This document shows positions 9,842 to 18,800 of a DNA stretch of 64,000 bases, piece by piece; positions within the stretch are counted from its first letter, which is position 1; every line of letters starts with the position of its first letter. The stretch is from Nocardiopsis sp. TSRI0078 (GTDB lineage: Bacteria > Actinomycetota > Actinomycetes > Streptosporangiales > Streptosporangiaceae): assembly GCF_001905145.1 (NCBI RefSeq), contig NZ_LWLB01000001.1:248001-312000 (forward strand), in the 5' to 3' direction. The notes below the pieces were generated by a model, which did no database searches, was not told where the DNA came from, and saw nothing but the letters and a program-made list of their open reading frames with translations. Made by a program: the position numbers and the translations under genes.

Positions 9842-10966
9842 TCACAACAGGTCGAGTGCGATATCCAGCGCCGGACTGGAGTGGGTGAGCGCGCCGACCG
9901 CCAGGTAGTCGACCCCGGTGCGGGCCACGTCTCCCGCCACGTCCAGGGTCAGTCCGCCGGAGGACTCCAGGCGTGCGCGGCCCGCGACCAGCGCGACCGC
10001 CTCGCGGAGCCGCTCGACGGTGAAGTTGTCGAGCAGGATCTCCTCGGCCCCCGCGGCGATGGCGTCCTCGATCTGGTCGACCCGGTCCACCTCGACCTCC
10101 AGGGGCAGGTCGGGAAAGCGCGCCCGGATGGCGCGGACCGCCTCGCCGACGCCCCCGGCGGCGACCACGTGGTTGTCCTTGACCAGTCCGGCGTCGCTGA
10201 GGCCGTAGCGGTGGTTGACCCCGCCGCCGCAGCGCACCGCGTACTTCTCCAGGGCGCGCAGCCCGGGGCGGGTCTTGCGGCTGTCGCGGATCCGGGCGCC
10301 GGTCCCGGTCACGGCGTCCACCCAGGCGCGGGTGGCGGTGGCGATTCCGGACATGTGGGTGAGGAAGTTCAGGGCGGTCCGCTCGGCGGTGAGCAGGTCG
10401 CGGGTGCGGGCGTTGACGGTCATCAGCACGTCACCGCGCTTGACCGCGGCGCCGTCCTCCACGGTCCGGTGCACCTCCATGGCACCGTCACAGACCAGCC
10501 AGAACACGAGTTCGGCGATCGGGAGCCCGCTGACGGTGCCGTCCGCCCGGGCCACCACGTGCGCGGTGCGCACCTGGTCGGCGGGGATCGTGGCGACGGT
10601 GGTGACGTCGATGCCCGGGCCGGCGGTGAGGTCCTCGGACAGGGCGCGGCGGACCAGGTCCACGTGGGACTCGGAGGGCGTGGCGTACGGAAGGGTGAAC
10701 TCGGCGCGCGATTCCGGGTTCGGGCGTCCTGAAAGGCGGGAACCTTCGGCCTCTCCCGTGCCTGGCTCGTTCCTCACCGACGGCACGTCCGACTCCTCCA
10801 GAACCCCGCCGACGCCCGAACCGTGCTTGCTTTGGGGCTCCGCTCCGCTTCGCCCCGGGCCCAGGCGCCCCGGAGGGCGGGAGCCGGCGGGCGGGAGGGA
10901 GATGGCGTCCAGCTCCGCGACGAGCGCGGGCGGCAGGGAGGGCGTCCAGTCCTCGTCGGTGGTCAC
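9842..10966 (-). CDS. nadC: Nicotinate-nucleotide pyrophosphorylase (NadC), with an inserted segment
   Basis: Converts quinolinate and PRPP to nicotinate mononucleotide. From the GTG at 10966 (GGAAGGA nine bases upstream) the product is 374 residues; the family is about 290. The core is intact: TAERTALNFLTHMSGIAT, DSRKTRPGLRALEKYAVRCGGGVNHR, LVKDNHV, LLDNF and LESSGGL. The extra length is a Pro/Gly/Ser/Glu-rich stretch at about residues 27-99, between the N-terminal helix and HVDLVRRALSEDL, encoded by about 10670-10888 and containing a 12-bp inverted repeat. The frame is continuous with nadB upstream. Confidence 0.88.
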   Translation of the reverse strand: MTTDEDWTPSLPPALVAELDAISLPPAGSRPPGRLGPGRSGAEPQSKHGSGVGGVLEESDVPSVRNEPGTGEAEGSRLSGRPNPESRAEFTLPYATPSESHVDLVRRALSEDLTAGPGIDVTTVATIPADQVRTAHVVARADGTVSGLPIAELVFWLVCDGAMEVHRTVEDGAAVKRGDVLMTVNARTRDLLTAERTALNFLTHMSGIATATRAWVDAVTGTGARIRDSRKTRPGLRALEKYAVRCGGGVNHRYGLSDAGLVKDNHVVAAGGVGEAVRAIRARFPDLPLEVEVDRVDQIEDAIAAGAEEILLDNFTVERLREAVALVAGRARLESSGGLTLDVAGDVARTGVDYLAVGALTHSSPALDIALDLL

Positions 10967-12586
10967 GGCGGTGCTTCCTTCCAGTCGGACGACGACGGGC
11001 CGGATCCGGAGCCCGGGCCTGGGCCCGGGGTGGTCGGCGCGCTGGTGGGAGCCCCTGCTCTCGGTCCTGTGCAGCGCGGCCGCGGCCACGAGCCGGGCCA
11101 CGGTGAGCAGGTTGGCGGTCTCCCAGGCGGCCACGTCGGGGGTGGTCGGGGAGGCCGGGCGGGCGAGGGCGTCGAGTTCGGCGGTCAGCTCGGCCAGCCC
11201 CTCACCGGTGCGCAGCACCCCGGCGTGGCGTGACATCAGGGTACGCACCCGGGCGGCGACGGCGGGGTCCGCGAGCGGTGTGACGGTTCCCGAGGCGACG
11301 CCGCGCACGGGCCCGGGCGCGTCCGTCCCGGCCAGGCGTGCGGCGATCCGGTCGGCGTAGACCAGTCCCTCCAGCAGGGAGTTGGAGGCGAGCCGGTTGG
11401 CGCCGTGCACCCCGGTGCGGGCGACCTCGCCGACGGCCCACAGGCCGGGGACCGAGGTGCGGCCGTCGATGTCGACCTCGGCGCCGCCGGAGGCGTAGTG
11501 GGCGGCCGGGGCCACGGGGATGGGCTGGGTGAGCGGGTCGACACCGTGCTCCCGGCAGGAGGCGAGGATGGTCGGGAAGCGCCTCTCCCAGGTGGCCCTG
11601 CCGAAGTGCCGGGTCTCCAGGTAGACGTGGTCGACCCCCTGCTCGGCCATGGTGCGGGCGATGGTGCGCGCCACCACGTCGCGCGGGGCCAGGTCGGCGA
11701 GCTCGTGGACGCCCTCCATGATGCGGTCGCCGTGGGCGTCCACGAGGTAGGCGCCCTCGCCGCGCAGGGCCTCGGAGACGAGGGGCTGGCGGCCGCGCGC
11801 CTCGGGGCCGAGCCAGAGCACGGTGGGGTGGAACTGGATGAACTCCAGGTCGCGCAGGCGCGCCCCGGCGCGTGCGGCCAGGGCGAGGCCGTCGCCGGTG
11901 GACACGGGCGGGTTGGTGGTGGCGGCGAAGATCTGTCCCATGCCCCCGGTGGCCAGCACCACGGAGGGGGACAGGACGGCGCCGACGCCGTCGCGCGCGC
12001 CCTCGCCCATGACGTGCAGGGTGGCCCCGCAGACCGCCCCCGTGTCGGGGTCGCGCAGGGCGTCCAGGGCGACGGCGTGCTCGATGGCCTCGATACGCTC
12101 CTCGGCGAGGACGGCGGCGACGAGGGCGCGCTGGATCTCGGCGCCGGTGGCGTCGCCGCCCGCGTGCGCGACGCGGTCGGCGCGGTGGCCGCCCTCGCGG
12201 GTGAGGGCGAGGCCGCCGTCGCCGGTGCGGTCGAACTCGGCGCCCAGGTCGATGAGCCAGCGCAGGGCGTCGGGCCCCTCCGTGGCCAGGACGTGGACGG
12301 CGTGGGGGTCGGACAGGCCCGCTCCGGCCAGGTGGGTGTCGACCATGTGGGCCACGGGCCCGTCCTCGGGGGCCATGGCCGCGGCGATCCCGCCCTGGGC
12401 GTAGGCGGTGGAGCCGGTGGACAGCCGGTCCTTGGTGACGAGCACGACGCGGCCGCGCTCGGTGCGCTGGACGTAGCGCAGCGCGGTGCTCAGCCCCGCG
12501 ATGCCCGAGCCGACGACCGCGACGTCGGCCTCGACGGTCCACCCGGGTTCGGGTGCGTCGAGCCGTGTCTGGGTGGGTGTGCTCAT
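9842..12586 (-). CDS. nadB: L-aspartate oxidase (NadB) reading in frame into NadC
   Basis: NadB oxidises L-aspartate to iminoaspartate, the first step of de novo NAD synthesis. From the ATG at 12586 the frame gives the FAD Rossmann motif GSGIAGLSTAL (about 22-32), STAYAQGGIAAAM, HRADRVAHAGGDATG and GANRLASNSLLEGL, and ends as an oxidase near residue 540 (ESRGSHQRADH then RPVVVRLEG). No stop codon follows: the same frame continues through NadC to 9842, giving a possible 914-residue fusion. NadC also has its own GTG and ribosome site at 10966, so a fusion plus a separate NadC are both possible. An out-of-frame TGA overlaps that GTG, as at other junctions here. Lost stop or indel cannot be told apart by eye. 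Confidence 0.85.
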   Translation of the reverse strand: MSTPTQTRLDAPEPGWTVEADVAVVGSGIAGLSTALRYVQRTERGRVVLVTKDRLSTGSTAYAQGGIAAAMAPEDGPVAHMVDTHLAGAGLSDPHAVHVLATEGPDALRWLIDLGAEFDRTGDGGLALTREGGHRADRVAHAGGDATGAEIQRALVAAVLAEERIEAIEHAVALDALRDPDTGAVCGATLHVMGEGARDGVGAVLSPSVVLATGGMGQIFAATTNPPVSTGDGLALAARAGARLRDLEFIQFHPTVLWLGPEARGRQPLVSEALRGEGAYLVDAHGDRIMEGVHELADLAPRDVVARTIARTMAEQGVDHVYLETRHFGRATWERRFPTILASCREHGVDPLTQPIPVAPAAHYASGGAEVDIDGRTSVPGLWAVGEVARTGVHGANRLASNSLLEGLVYADRIAARLAGTDAPGPVRGVASGTVTPLADPAVAARVRTLMSRHAGVLRTGEGLAELTAELDALARPASPTTPDVAAWETANLLTVARLVAAAALHRTESRGSHQRADHPGPRPGLRIRPVVVRLEGSTAVTTDEDWTPSLPPALVAELDAISLPPAGSRPPGRLGPGRSGAEPQSKHGSGVGGVLEESDVPSVRNEPGTGEAEGSRLSGRPNPESRAEFTLPYATPSESHVDLVRRALSEDLTAGPGIDVTTVATIPADQVRTAHVVARADGTVSGLPIAELVFWLVCDGAMEVHRTVEDGAAVKRGDVLMTVNARTRDLLTAERTALNFLTHMSGIATATRAWVDAVTGTGARIRDSRKTRPGLRALEKYAVRCGGGVNHRYGLSDAGLVKDNHVVAAGGVGEAVRAIRARFPDLPLEVEVDRVDQIEDAIAAGAEEILLDNFTVERLREAVALVAGRARLESSGGLTLDVAGDVARTGVDYLAVGALTHSSPALDIALDLL
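10717..10822. repeat. 12-bp inverted repeat bounding an insert in nadC
   Basis: GGTTCGGGCGTC at 10717-10728 is the exact complement of GACGCCCGAACC at 10811-10822, 82 bases apart. Both arms lie in the segment that encodes the extra residues of NadC. The arrangement resembles a small palindromic or MITE-like element that kept the reading frame. No second copy was found in this window, and no target duplication is obvious. Confidence 0.45.
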
Positions 12587-12665
12587 CTGGGTTCTCTTTT
12601 CCGGGGCGCCGCCGGTGCGCGGCGCGGCCGCGTTGTGGGCCGGGCGGACGGGGGGCCGGAGACGG

Positions 12666-13544
12666 CTACAGGACCACCGACACGTTGTCGATGAGCCGGG
12701 TCGTGCCCACGCGGGCGGCGACGGCGAGGACGGCCTCGCCCCGGTGGTCCGCGGGGGCGTCGGCGAAGGTGGCGGGGTCGACCAGGGCGAGGTAGTCGAG
12801 TTCGACGGGCGGCCTCGCCCCGGCGGCCTCGTCCAGGACGGCCCGCGCGGCGGAGCGGACGGCGTCGGGGCCGTCGGCCGCGGCGCGGCGGCCCGCCTCC
12901 AGGGCACGGGACAGGGACAGCGCGCTGGCCCTCTCGGCGTCGGAGAGGTAGACGTTGCGGCTTGAGGAGGCCAGACCGTCGGGGTCGCGCAGGGTGGGCG
13001 CGCCGACGATCTCCACGGGCATGTCGAGGTCGGCGACCATGCGGCGGACGAGGGCGATCTGCTGGGCGTCCTTCGCCCCGAACACGGCGAGGTCCGGGCG
13101 GACCAGGTTGAACAGCTTGGCGACCACGGTGAGGACCCCGGTGAAGTGCCCGGGACGGGAGGCGCCCTCAAGCCGGTCGCCCATGGCGCCGGCGTCGACG
13201 GTGACCATCTGCGGGAGGGGGTACATGGTCTCGACGGAGGGGGCGAAGACGACGTCCACGCCCTCCTCGGCACACAGCCCGGTGTCGCCGGGCAGGTCGC
13301 GCGGGTAGCGGTCGAGGTCCTCGTTCGGGCCGAACTGGAGCGGGTTGACGAAGACGCTGACCACCACGGTGTCGGCGCGCTCCCGGGCCAGACGCATGAG
13401 GCTGCGGTGGCCTCCGTGCAGGGCGCCCATGGTGGGGACGAGGGCGACGCGGCCGGCGTCGGCGAGGGCGCCGCGCAGCTCGTCGGGCGTGCGTGTGAGG
13501 CGGGGGCCGCCGGTGGTCGCGGACTGCGGTGTGGGTTCGGTCAT
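12666..13544 (-). CDS. panC: Pantothenate synthetase
   Basis: Joins pantoate and beta-alanine using ATP. The 292-residue product has the HIGH-like motif [14 protein letters not shown] (about 37-50), [20 protein letters not shown], the pantoate/ATP site [18 protein letters not shown], and the KMSKS-like region SSRNVYLS. It starts at the ATG 13544. The nadB start lies 79 bases downstream and the Rossmann-protein gene 61 bases upstream, consistent with a cofactor-synthesis operon. Confidence 0.96.
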   Translation of the reverse strand: MTEPTPQSATTGGPRLTRTPDELRGALADAGRVALVPTMGALHGGHRSLMRLARERADTVVVSVFVNPLQFGPNEDLDRYPRDLPGDTGLCAEEGVDVVFAPSVETMYPLPQMVTVDAGAMGDRLEGASRPGHFTGVLTVVAKLFNLVRPDLAVFGAKDAQQIALVRRMVADLDMPVEIVGAPTLRDPDGLASSSRNVYLSDAERASALSLSRALEAGRRAAADGPDAVRSAARAVLDEAAGARPPVELDYLALVDPATFADAPADHRGEAVLAVAARVGTTRLIDNVSVVL

Positions 13545-13605
13545 CGGTGGTTTCCCGTTGTGGTGTTCTGTGCGCGGGCGGCGGCCGGTGCGCCGTGGAG
13601 GGGGA

Positions 13606-14490
13606 TCAGCGGCGGAGGACGTCGAGCAGGCGCGCGGCGTCCTCGGGCTTGAGCATCCCGGCGTTGATGGCGCGGTCGGCGGTGAGCCGGGCGAGTTCGA
13701 CGTAGCTGGCCACGCTCTCGGGGGCGTTCTCCCGCAGCTGCTCGATGTGCCCGGCGACGGTCCCGGCGTCGCCGCGCAGGACGGGCCCGCTCAGGCCGTG
13801 GATGCCCAGGCGCAGGGCGTTGTCCAGCGCCGCGCTGAGCATGGGGGAGAGCACGCGCCCGGGTTCGGGGACCCCCGCGGAGGCGAGCAGGGCGGCGCTG
13901 TCGGCGACCAGGGTGACCAGGTGGTTGGCGCCTCCGGCCAGGGCCGCGTGGTAGAGCGTGCGCTTGTCCTCGGGGATCCACACGGGTTCGGCGCCCATCT
14001 CGACGACGAGGGCCTCGGCGATGGGGCGCAGCTGCTCGGGCGCGGTGACGCCGAAGGCGCAGTTGGCGAGGCGGTCGATGTCCTCGTCGCGGCCGGTGAA
14101 GGTCATGGCGGGGTGGAGCGCGAGCGGAAGGGCTCCGATGACGGTGGCCGGGGCGAGGACGCCGTGGCCGTGGGCACCGCTGGCGTGGACGATGATCTTG
14201 CCGCGCAGGTCGGTGCCGGTGGAGGCGAGACCCTCGACGAGGTCGGGAAGGGCGTCGTCGGGGACCGTGAGAAGGACGAGGTCACTGGCCTCGGCGACCT
14301 GGGCCGGTTCGAGGACGCGGGCGGTGGGCAGGCGGTCGGCGACGCGCTCCTTGGAGGACTCGGAGACCGCGGAGGCGGCGACGACCTTGTGCCCGGCCCG
14401 GCCGAGGGCCCGGCCCAGGACGGAGCCGACCCGGCCGGGGCCGATGACTCCGACCCGTAGACGGGCGGGGCGTCCCTGCGTCGTCTCCAT
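13606..14490 (-). CDS. Rossmann-like and DUF2520 domain protein (ketopantoate-reductase-like)
   Basis: Predicted 294-residue NAD(P)-dependent oxidoreductase of the Rossmann-like/DUF2520 family that regularly sits beside panC in actinobacteria; a ketopantoate reductase role is often suggested but unproven. Residues about 10-35 give the dinucleotide fold [24 protein letters not shown]. The C-terminal helical half ([17 protein letters not shown], then [16 protein letters not shown]) is the 6-phosphogluconate-dehydrogenase-like domain. The ATG at 14490 has GAGGGGG upstream; a frame extension to 14550 is Arg-rich and ignored. Confidence 0.85.
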   Translation of the reverse strand: METTQGRPARLRVGVIGPGRVGSVLGRALGRAGHKVVAASAVSESSKERVADRLPTARVLEPAQVAEASDLVLLTVPDDALPDLVEGLASTGTDLRGKIIVHASGAHGHGVLAPATVIGALPLALHPAMTFTGRDEDIDRLANCAFGVTAPEQLRPIAEALVVEMGAEPVWIPEDKRTLYHAALAGGANHLVTLVADSAALLASAGVPEPGRVLSPMLSAALDNALRLGIHGLSGPVLRGDAGTVAGHIEQLRENAPESVASYVELARLTADRAINAGMLKPEDAARLLDVLRR

Positions 14491-14677
14491 GTGCGTGCCC
14501 CCTCGTGGTGCGGTGCGTCCGAATCCTGCCCTGACGTGACGCCTGAGCACACGATAGCCCTCCTGGACCGGTGACCTGCCGCCCCGCCCCCGGACACACG
14601 CGTGGGGACGGGCACGGTGTGTCCGCCCCCGTGTTCCGGCCCCTTCGTCCGCCTCCCGCGGGGGGCGGGGCCGAAGG

Positions 14678-14920
14678 CTAGTTCTGGATGATCACCCCGG
14701 AGTTGAAGCAGGAGGCGAGGGACCTGCCCAGGACGGCGTTGGAGTTGCCGCAACCCGTGTTCCCGTTCTCGACGCCGTTGATGTAGGCCAGGTTGCCGCT
14801 GAGATCGGATCCGTGGTTGGAGGTCCAGGTGCCGACGTACGCCGCGGCCGGTGCGGCGGTGAGGAGGACCCCGGCGGAGGCGAGGATCACGGCACCGGTG
14901 GCGAGCGTCTTCTTGAGCAC
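14678..14920 (-). CDS. Short chaplin-like secreted protein
   Basis: Predicted 80-residue secreted protein. MLKKTLATGAVILASAGVLLTAAPAAA is a clear signal peptide ending near residue 27. The mature part (GSDLSGN, GCGNSNAVLGRSLASC) follows the chaplin pattern of a GN-rich strand and two cysteines about 14 apart, but lacks the usual NVCGN motif and has an unusual YINGVENGNTG segment. Chaplins coat aerial hyphae and spores with amyloid-like fibrils. A closer chaplin lies just upstream with a near-identical leader start, so the pair likely arose by duplication. Divergence makes this member less certain. Confidence 0.7.
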   Translation of the reverse strand: MLKKTLATGAVILASAGVLLTAAPAAAYVGTWTSNHGSDLSGNLAYINGVENGNTGCGNSNAVLGRSLASCFNSGVIIQN

Positions 14921-15378
14921 GACGCGTCTCCTTCTGTGCCCGGTCGGGGGACCGCCGGACTGGTGGGCTTTCTGCCGGCGCCTTGGGGCGCCGAGACGAG
15001 AACTACCCCCGAGGAACCCTCGTCCACCCGCCGTGAACTGGAGTTACGACGAGGAGTCTCCACATCGTCACCTGCTGTAGCACCGCACCTCGGGGCCGAT
15101 GGGGGCAAAGGTGCCACATCGGCGGGAGGGGCGAGCGCGCAGTGTCACGGGCGAAGGCGTTTCCAGACGGGCACCGATCGATGGTTGCGGTCGACCGGGT
15201 CGGGCGGGAGCCCGGGAGGGACACGCAGGGCCGCGCGGACCGGGACGGGGGCCGGGGCCGCGCCCGGACACGGCGAAGGCGCCGCCCCGCCGTCACGGAG
15301 TGGCGCCTCGCGCGTGGAACCCGCGGCTCCCGGCCGGACACCGCCGTCAGGCCGTGCCGGAGCGGTCGCCCCACCGAC
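14921..15378. other. Gap between the two chaplin genes
   Basis: No gene is supported in 458 bases. The part next to 14920 should contain the promoter of the downstream chaplin. Arg/Pro-rich open frames on both strands look spurious. No clear hairpin or operator was seen. Confidence 0.45.
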
Positions 15379-15618
15379 TCAGTGCTTGACGGTGGCGCCG
15401 GAGTCGACGCAGTTGGCGCCGGCGACGCCGAGCACGGCGATGGCGTTGCCGCAGACGTTGATCGGCACGTCCAGGTCGGCCACGAGCTGGTTGCCGCCCA
15501 GGATCGATCCGTTGCCGGAGGTGAAGACGTTGCTGTCGGCCATGGCCGGAGTACCGGTGAACAGAACGCCCGCGGCGGCGGCGACGATGGCGCTGGCGGC
15601 GAAGGTCTTCTTCAGCAT
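15379..15618 (-). CDS. Short chaplin
   Basis: Predicted 79-residue secreted chaplin. The signal peptide MLKKTFAASAIVAAAAGVLFTGTPAMA (about 1-27) precedes one chaplin domain: NGSILGGNQLVADLDVPINVCGNAIAVLGVAGANCVDSG, with both conserved cysteines and the NVCGN motif. There is no LPXTG sorting signal or second domain, so it is of the short, secreted class. The ATG at 15618 has GGGAGAA upstream; a longer frame to 15861 is rejected because it precedes the leader with unrelated sequence. The upstream 244 bases are comparatively AT-rich and should hold its promoter. Confidence 0.88.
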   Translation of the reverse strand: MLKKTFAASAIVAAAAGVLFTGTPAMADSNVFTSGNGSILGGNQLVADLDVPINVCGNAIAVLGVAGANCVDSGATVKH

Positions 15619-15862
15619 GTGTTTCTCCCGTCGGACCTGTTGGCGGGGGGTGCCAACCGGTCGATAACGTTGACGATGTGTATGACAGTGAACACTCGCC
15701 GTGTTCGGCCACCATTTAGCCATACTCAACCGCTCCGCGTGACCAGAATGCCGCAGTGTTTCGCGCCCACCAGCTGGAGTTATCACCTTCAGTGCGCATC
15801 CATGTCCGACATGTGAACCATAACTGGAAGCGCCTTGGCCTTCTAATGTGATGCACAACACA

Positions 15863-17605
15863 TCAGCACCCGGGGGTGTCCCCCCGGTCCTTCGCCCGGC
15901 CCCCGGCGGGGGCGTCGGACACGCCGGTCCCCCCGCTCTCCGGCTTCTCCGGCTCCGGGCCTCCCCGCTCGCGGTCCCCGGCTCCCGCCTCCGCGAACCG
16001 CGGCCGCCGGGACTCCCCCGGGCGGCTCTCCGGCCGGTCCGGGCCGGGGCCGGCCGTCCCTGGCCGACGGGTCAGGGTCGACCGGGTCGCCCAGCGCTCG
16101 GTGCCCGCGGAGGGCACCCGGGCCCGGCGCCCGTACTCCACCAGCGCGTCCAGGAAGCGGCGCGCCTCCCCCGCCTCACGGCCGGACGCCTTCGCCCGTA
16201 CCGGTCCGGGAGGCGTGTCCACGTCCACCGCCATCCTGCCGGTGAGCCGGGCCAGCGGTCCCGCCACCAGGCGCACGGCCTGCACGCGCTCCACCGGAAC
16301 GATCTCCGTCACCAGGCAGAACAGGCCGCGGGTACTGACGAACAGGCGCTCGTCCACGCCCACCATGCTCGGCACCGGGCTCTGGTTGGGCACCAGCGGC
16401 ACATACGCCGCCTCGCTCTCCGGGAAGAGTTCGTTGACCAGCGCGAAGGCCCTGCGGCGCGGCGCCACGGGCAGCAGTGTGGCCGATTCGCCCTGGCGGG
16501 CACCCGCGTACCCCGCGACGTTCGCCTCGACCCGCGCCACGCCCAGGGCGCGCCAGAGCAGGGGCTCGACCACGCGCACGGCCTGCACGCGGCCCGGCGG
16601 AACCGTCTGCATGCGCCGCTGGAACATGCCGTAGCGCAGCCGCAGGCCGTCGGAGGACAGGGAGGCGTAGTAGTCGGTGTAGCGGGCCAGCGGGCCCCAG
16701 AAGTAGCGCAGCAGCCCCAGGGTGAGCGGCAGGACCGCGCCGATCACGCCGTACTCGGAGAAGACCGCGCCGGCCGTGGCGAGCATGAGCAGCAGGATGA
16801 AGGACAGCAGGACCGGGACCCGGAAGGTGAGCGCGCCGAGCAGCAGCAGGAAGGGCAGCCGGTAGAACGGCCACTCCGGCGCCTCGGGCGAGCGTCCGGG
16901 GAGCCCGGCGGCGTGCGCGAGGACGGCCACCCGCATGCGCTCGGCCAGGTTCCGGGGCAGGCAGCGCAGCCGGATGTCGCTCCCGTCGCCGCCCGCCATC
17001 TCGATGTGGAGCTCGGCCATGCCGAACACCTGCATGAGCAGGGGCCGGACCACGTCCACCGCCTGCAGGCGGCTGAGCGGGACCTCGCGCGAGCTGCGCA
17101 TGGCGAGTCCGCCGTGGACCACCAGGTGGTCCTCGCGCAGCCCGAAGGTGCCGTACCACCAGGCCGGCAGGGCGTAGGCGAGGCTCCCGAAGACGACGGC
17201 CACCGCCATCATCACCACCCAGCCGGCGCCGAAGGTGTTGAGGATGGGGCCGATCAGCGCCACGAACACGAGGGTCACCGCGATGACCTGGAGCGGGATG
17301 ATCATCCAGTGGGAGCGGTACACACCCGTGGTGACGTCGTCCTCGGGCCGGGGACGCGAGACGGACGGCGGCCGCCACCCCACGGACGGGGGCAGGAGCG
17401 TGGGCGCCTGCGGGGGCGGCCCCGAAGGTCCCGGAGGCGCCGCCGAGGCTCCCGCCGGCCCCCCCGGAGCGCCGTGGCCGCCCGGTGGCGGAACGGGCCG
17501 GTGCGGCTCGGGTCGTCCGGACTGGTGCGGGTGACCGGGCTGGTGCGGCTGGCCGGACCACGGTTGTCCGTGGGGTTCCTGTGGCGGGTGAGCTGGTCCG
17601 TGCAC
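15863..17605 (-). CDS. bPH2 domain membrane protein (YdbT-like)
   Basis: Predicted 580-residue membrane protein of unknown molecular function. A His/Pro/Gly-rich cytoplasmic N-terminus (about 1-85) leads to a transmembrane pair (MIIPLQVIAVTLVFVALIG, WVVMMAVAVVFGSLAYALP). Then come bacterial PH domains (LREDHLVVHGGLAMRSSREVPLSRLQAVDV, and again DGLRLRYGMFQRRMQTVPPGRVQAVRV) with a second membrane pair between, and a Pro/Arg/Glu-rich tail. It matches the YdbT layout of tandem bPH2 domains. Its GTG start at 17605 directly follows the TAA of the next bPH2 gene, so the two are translationally coupled. Confidence 0.82.
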   Translation of the reverse strand: MHGPAHPPQEPHGQPWSGQPHQPGHPHQSGRPEPHRPVPPPGGHGAPGGPAGASAAPPGPSGPPPQAPTLLPPSVGWRPPSVSRPRPEDDVTTGVYRSHWMIIPLQVIAVTLVFVALIGPILNTFGAGWVVMMAVAVVFGSLAYALPAWWYGTFGLREDHLVVHGGLAMRSSREVPLSRLQAVDVVRPLLMQVFGMAELHIEMAGGDGSDIRLRCLPRNLAERMRVAVLAHAAGLPGRSPEAPEWPFYRLPFLLLLGALTFRVPVLLSFILLLMLATAGAVFSEYGVIGAVLPLTLGLLRYFWGPLARYTDYYASLSSDGLRLRYGMFQRRMQTVPPGRVQAVRVVEPLLWRALGVARVEANVAGYAGARQGESATLLPVAPRRRAFALVNELFPESEAAYVPLVPNQSPVPSMVGVDERLFVSTRGLFCLVTEIVPVERVQAVRLVAGPLARLTGRMAVDVDTPPGPVRAKASGREAGEARRFLDALVEYGRRARVPSAGTERWATRSTLTRRPGTAGPGPDRPESRPGESRRPRFAEAGAGDRERGGPEPEKPESGGTGVSDAPAGGRAKDRGDTPGC

Positions 17606-18208
17606 TTACAACCCCGTCGAGAAGCTCTCGCTGCGCGCCGCGAGCCGGTCGCGCATCTGGACGGCCTCGGCCAGCGGAAGTCCCACCACCCGGGTGTCGG
17701 CGGTGCTGGCGGCGGTGCGCACCCGCACGGTGGCGATCCCCAGGGCCTGTTCGAGGAGGTCGGCGGTGACGTCCACGACCTGCATCCGGCCGTAGGGGAT
17801 GACCACCAGCTGCCGGACGAACACCCCGTAGGCGAGGTAGAGCTCCTCCGGGCCCTCCGCGTACCCCCACGACCGGCGGAAGAGCCCGGCCAGGACCCAG
17901 CCCGCGACGAAGAGCAGCAGGGCGAGTCCCGCCCAGGCGGCGGCCAGGGGCCAGGAGGTCCACACGAACAGCAGGGGAGCTCCCACCCCGCCGGCGGTCA
18001 GGCACAGGGCGCCCACCACGATCCGGCGGTACCAGGCCAGGGCGGGCGACACACGGCTCCAGGAGGTGTTCGCGGGCGGCGCGAACGCGGCGTCGAACGG
18101 CCGCGACGGCTCGTCCGGCCTGGTCCGCCCGTCCGGCTGCTCCCGCCCGTCCTGCGGAGCGGGGCTCGGCGGCGGTGTCGGGTCACTGGTCTCCACGGAG
18201 CCAGTCAA
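17606..18208 (-). CDS. bPH2 domain membrane protein (YdbS-like)
   Basis: Predicted 200-residue partner of the following bPH2 protein. A Pro-rich N-terminus of about 50 residues precedes two membrane helices (IVVGALCLTAGGVGAPLLFVW and AAWAGLALLLFVAGWVLAGLF). One bPH2 domain follows: ELYLAYGVFVRQLVVIPYGRMQVVDVTADLLEQALGIATVRVRT. The YdbS/YdbT pair is widespread and its role is unclear; links to membrane stress have been suggested. The start is uncertain: TTG at 18208 is the longest, GTG at 18196 is also possible, and neither has a strong ribosome site. Confidence 0.8.
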   Translation of the reverse strand: MTGSVETSDPTPPPSPAPQDGREQPDGRTRPDEPSRPFDAAFAPPANTSWSRVSPALAWYRRIVVGALCLTAGGVGAPLLFVWTSWPLAAAWAGLALLLFVAGWVLAGLFRRSWGYAEGPEELYLAYGVFVRQLVVIPYGRMQVVDVTADLLEQALGIATVRVRTAASTADTRVVGLPLAEAVQMRDRLAARSESFSTGL

Positions 18209-18314
18209 CCATCCGGGGGCAAGCGTCCGGCGGAGCGGCTCGGCGCGGAGCCGAAGTCGGACGAAGGATCGCTTTCCCGCTCCTATCCGGCGCCCCCTCG
18301 GCCACGCGCCTGGG

Positions 18315-18800
18315 CTAGGACGCGCCGGGCGGGTCGTCGCCCTCCTCGTCGTCGGGAATCCGGCAGGCGTACTCCAGGTAGAGGGCGGCGGCGAGCAGCA
18401 GGCCCGCGGACAGCGCCGTGCCCAGCGCGATGAGGAACACCCTCCAGTGGGTGGGCAGCACCAGTGTGTCCGACACCGACAGCGCCATCCCCGCGAAGAA
18501 GCCCAGCGCCAGCGAGGCGAACAGCGCGCTGGCCTTGGCCAGGGCGACCAGCCGGGCGGCGCTGAGCGGCTGCATCGGCTCGGTGCCCGGCTCCCGCCGG
18601 ATACGCCGACGGGTCCGCCCGGCCGTGTAGGCCTCCGCCAGCGCGAGCAGCAGCAGGGTGGGGATCGCCGACCACGGCAGCGGCGGCAGCCCCGACAGGG
18701 AGTTGGTGAGCAGTACTCCCAGGAGGCCGCCGACCACCGCCAGCAGCGCGGGGACCCGCCACCCGGTGGGGTGCATCCTCCGCTCGTCGTCCTCCGGCAT
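18315..18800 (-). CDS. DUF3180 family membrane protein
   Basis: Predicted 161-residue integral membrane protein of the DUF3180 family, which follows folK in many actinobacteria and has no known function. Four hydrophobic segments are visible: VPALLAVVGGLLGVLLTNSL, WSAIPTLLLLALAEAYTAG, LFASLALGFFAGMALSV and VFLIALGTALSAGLLLAAALYL, with an acidic C-terminus. Its ATG overlaps the folK stop as TGATG, so it is the last gene of the folate operon. Confidence 0.85.
   Translation of the reverse strand: MPEDDERRMHPTGWRVPALLAVVGGLLGVLLTNSLSGLPPLPWSAIPTLLLLALAEAYTAGRTRRRIRREPGTEPMQPLSAARLVALAKASALFASLALGFFAGMALSVSDTLVLPTHWRVFLIALGTALSAGLLLAAALYLEYACRIPDDEEGDDPPGAS

Noticed and set aside
15848..18433. 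An 861-codon plus-strand open frame across the bPH2 genes
   Set aside because: The minus strand here encodes two recognisable bPH2 proteins with coupled start and stop. The plus frame is Arg/Gly/His-rich with no family resemblance.
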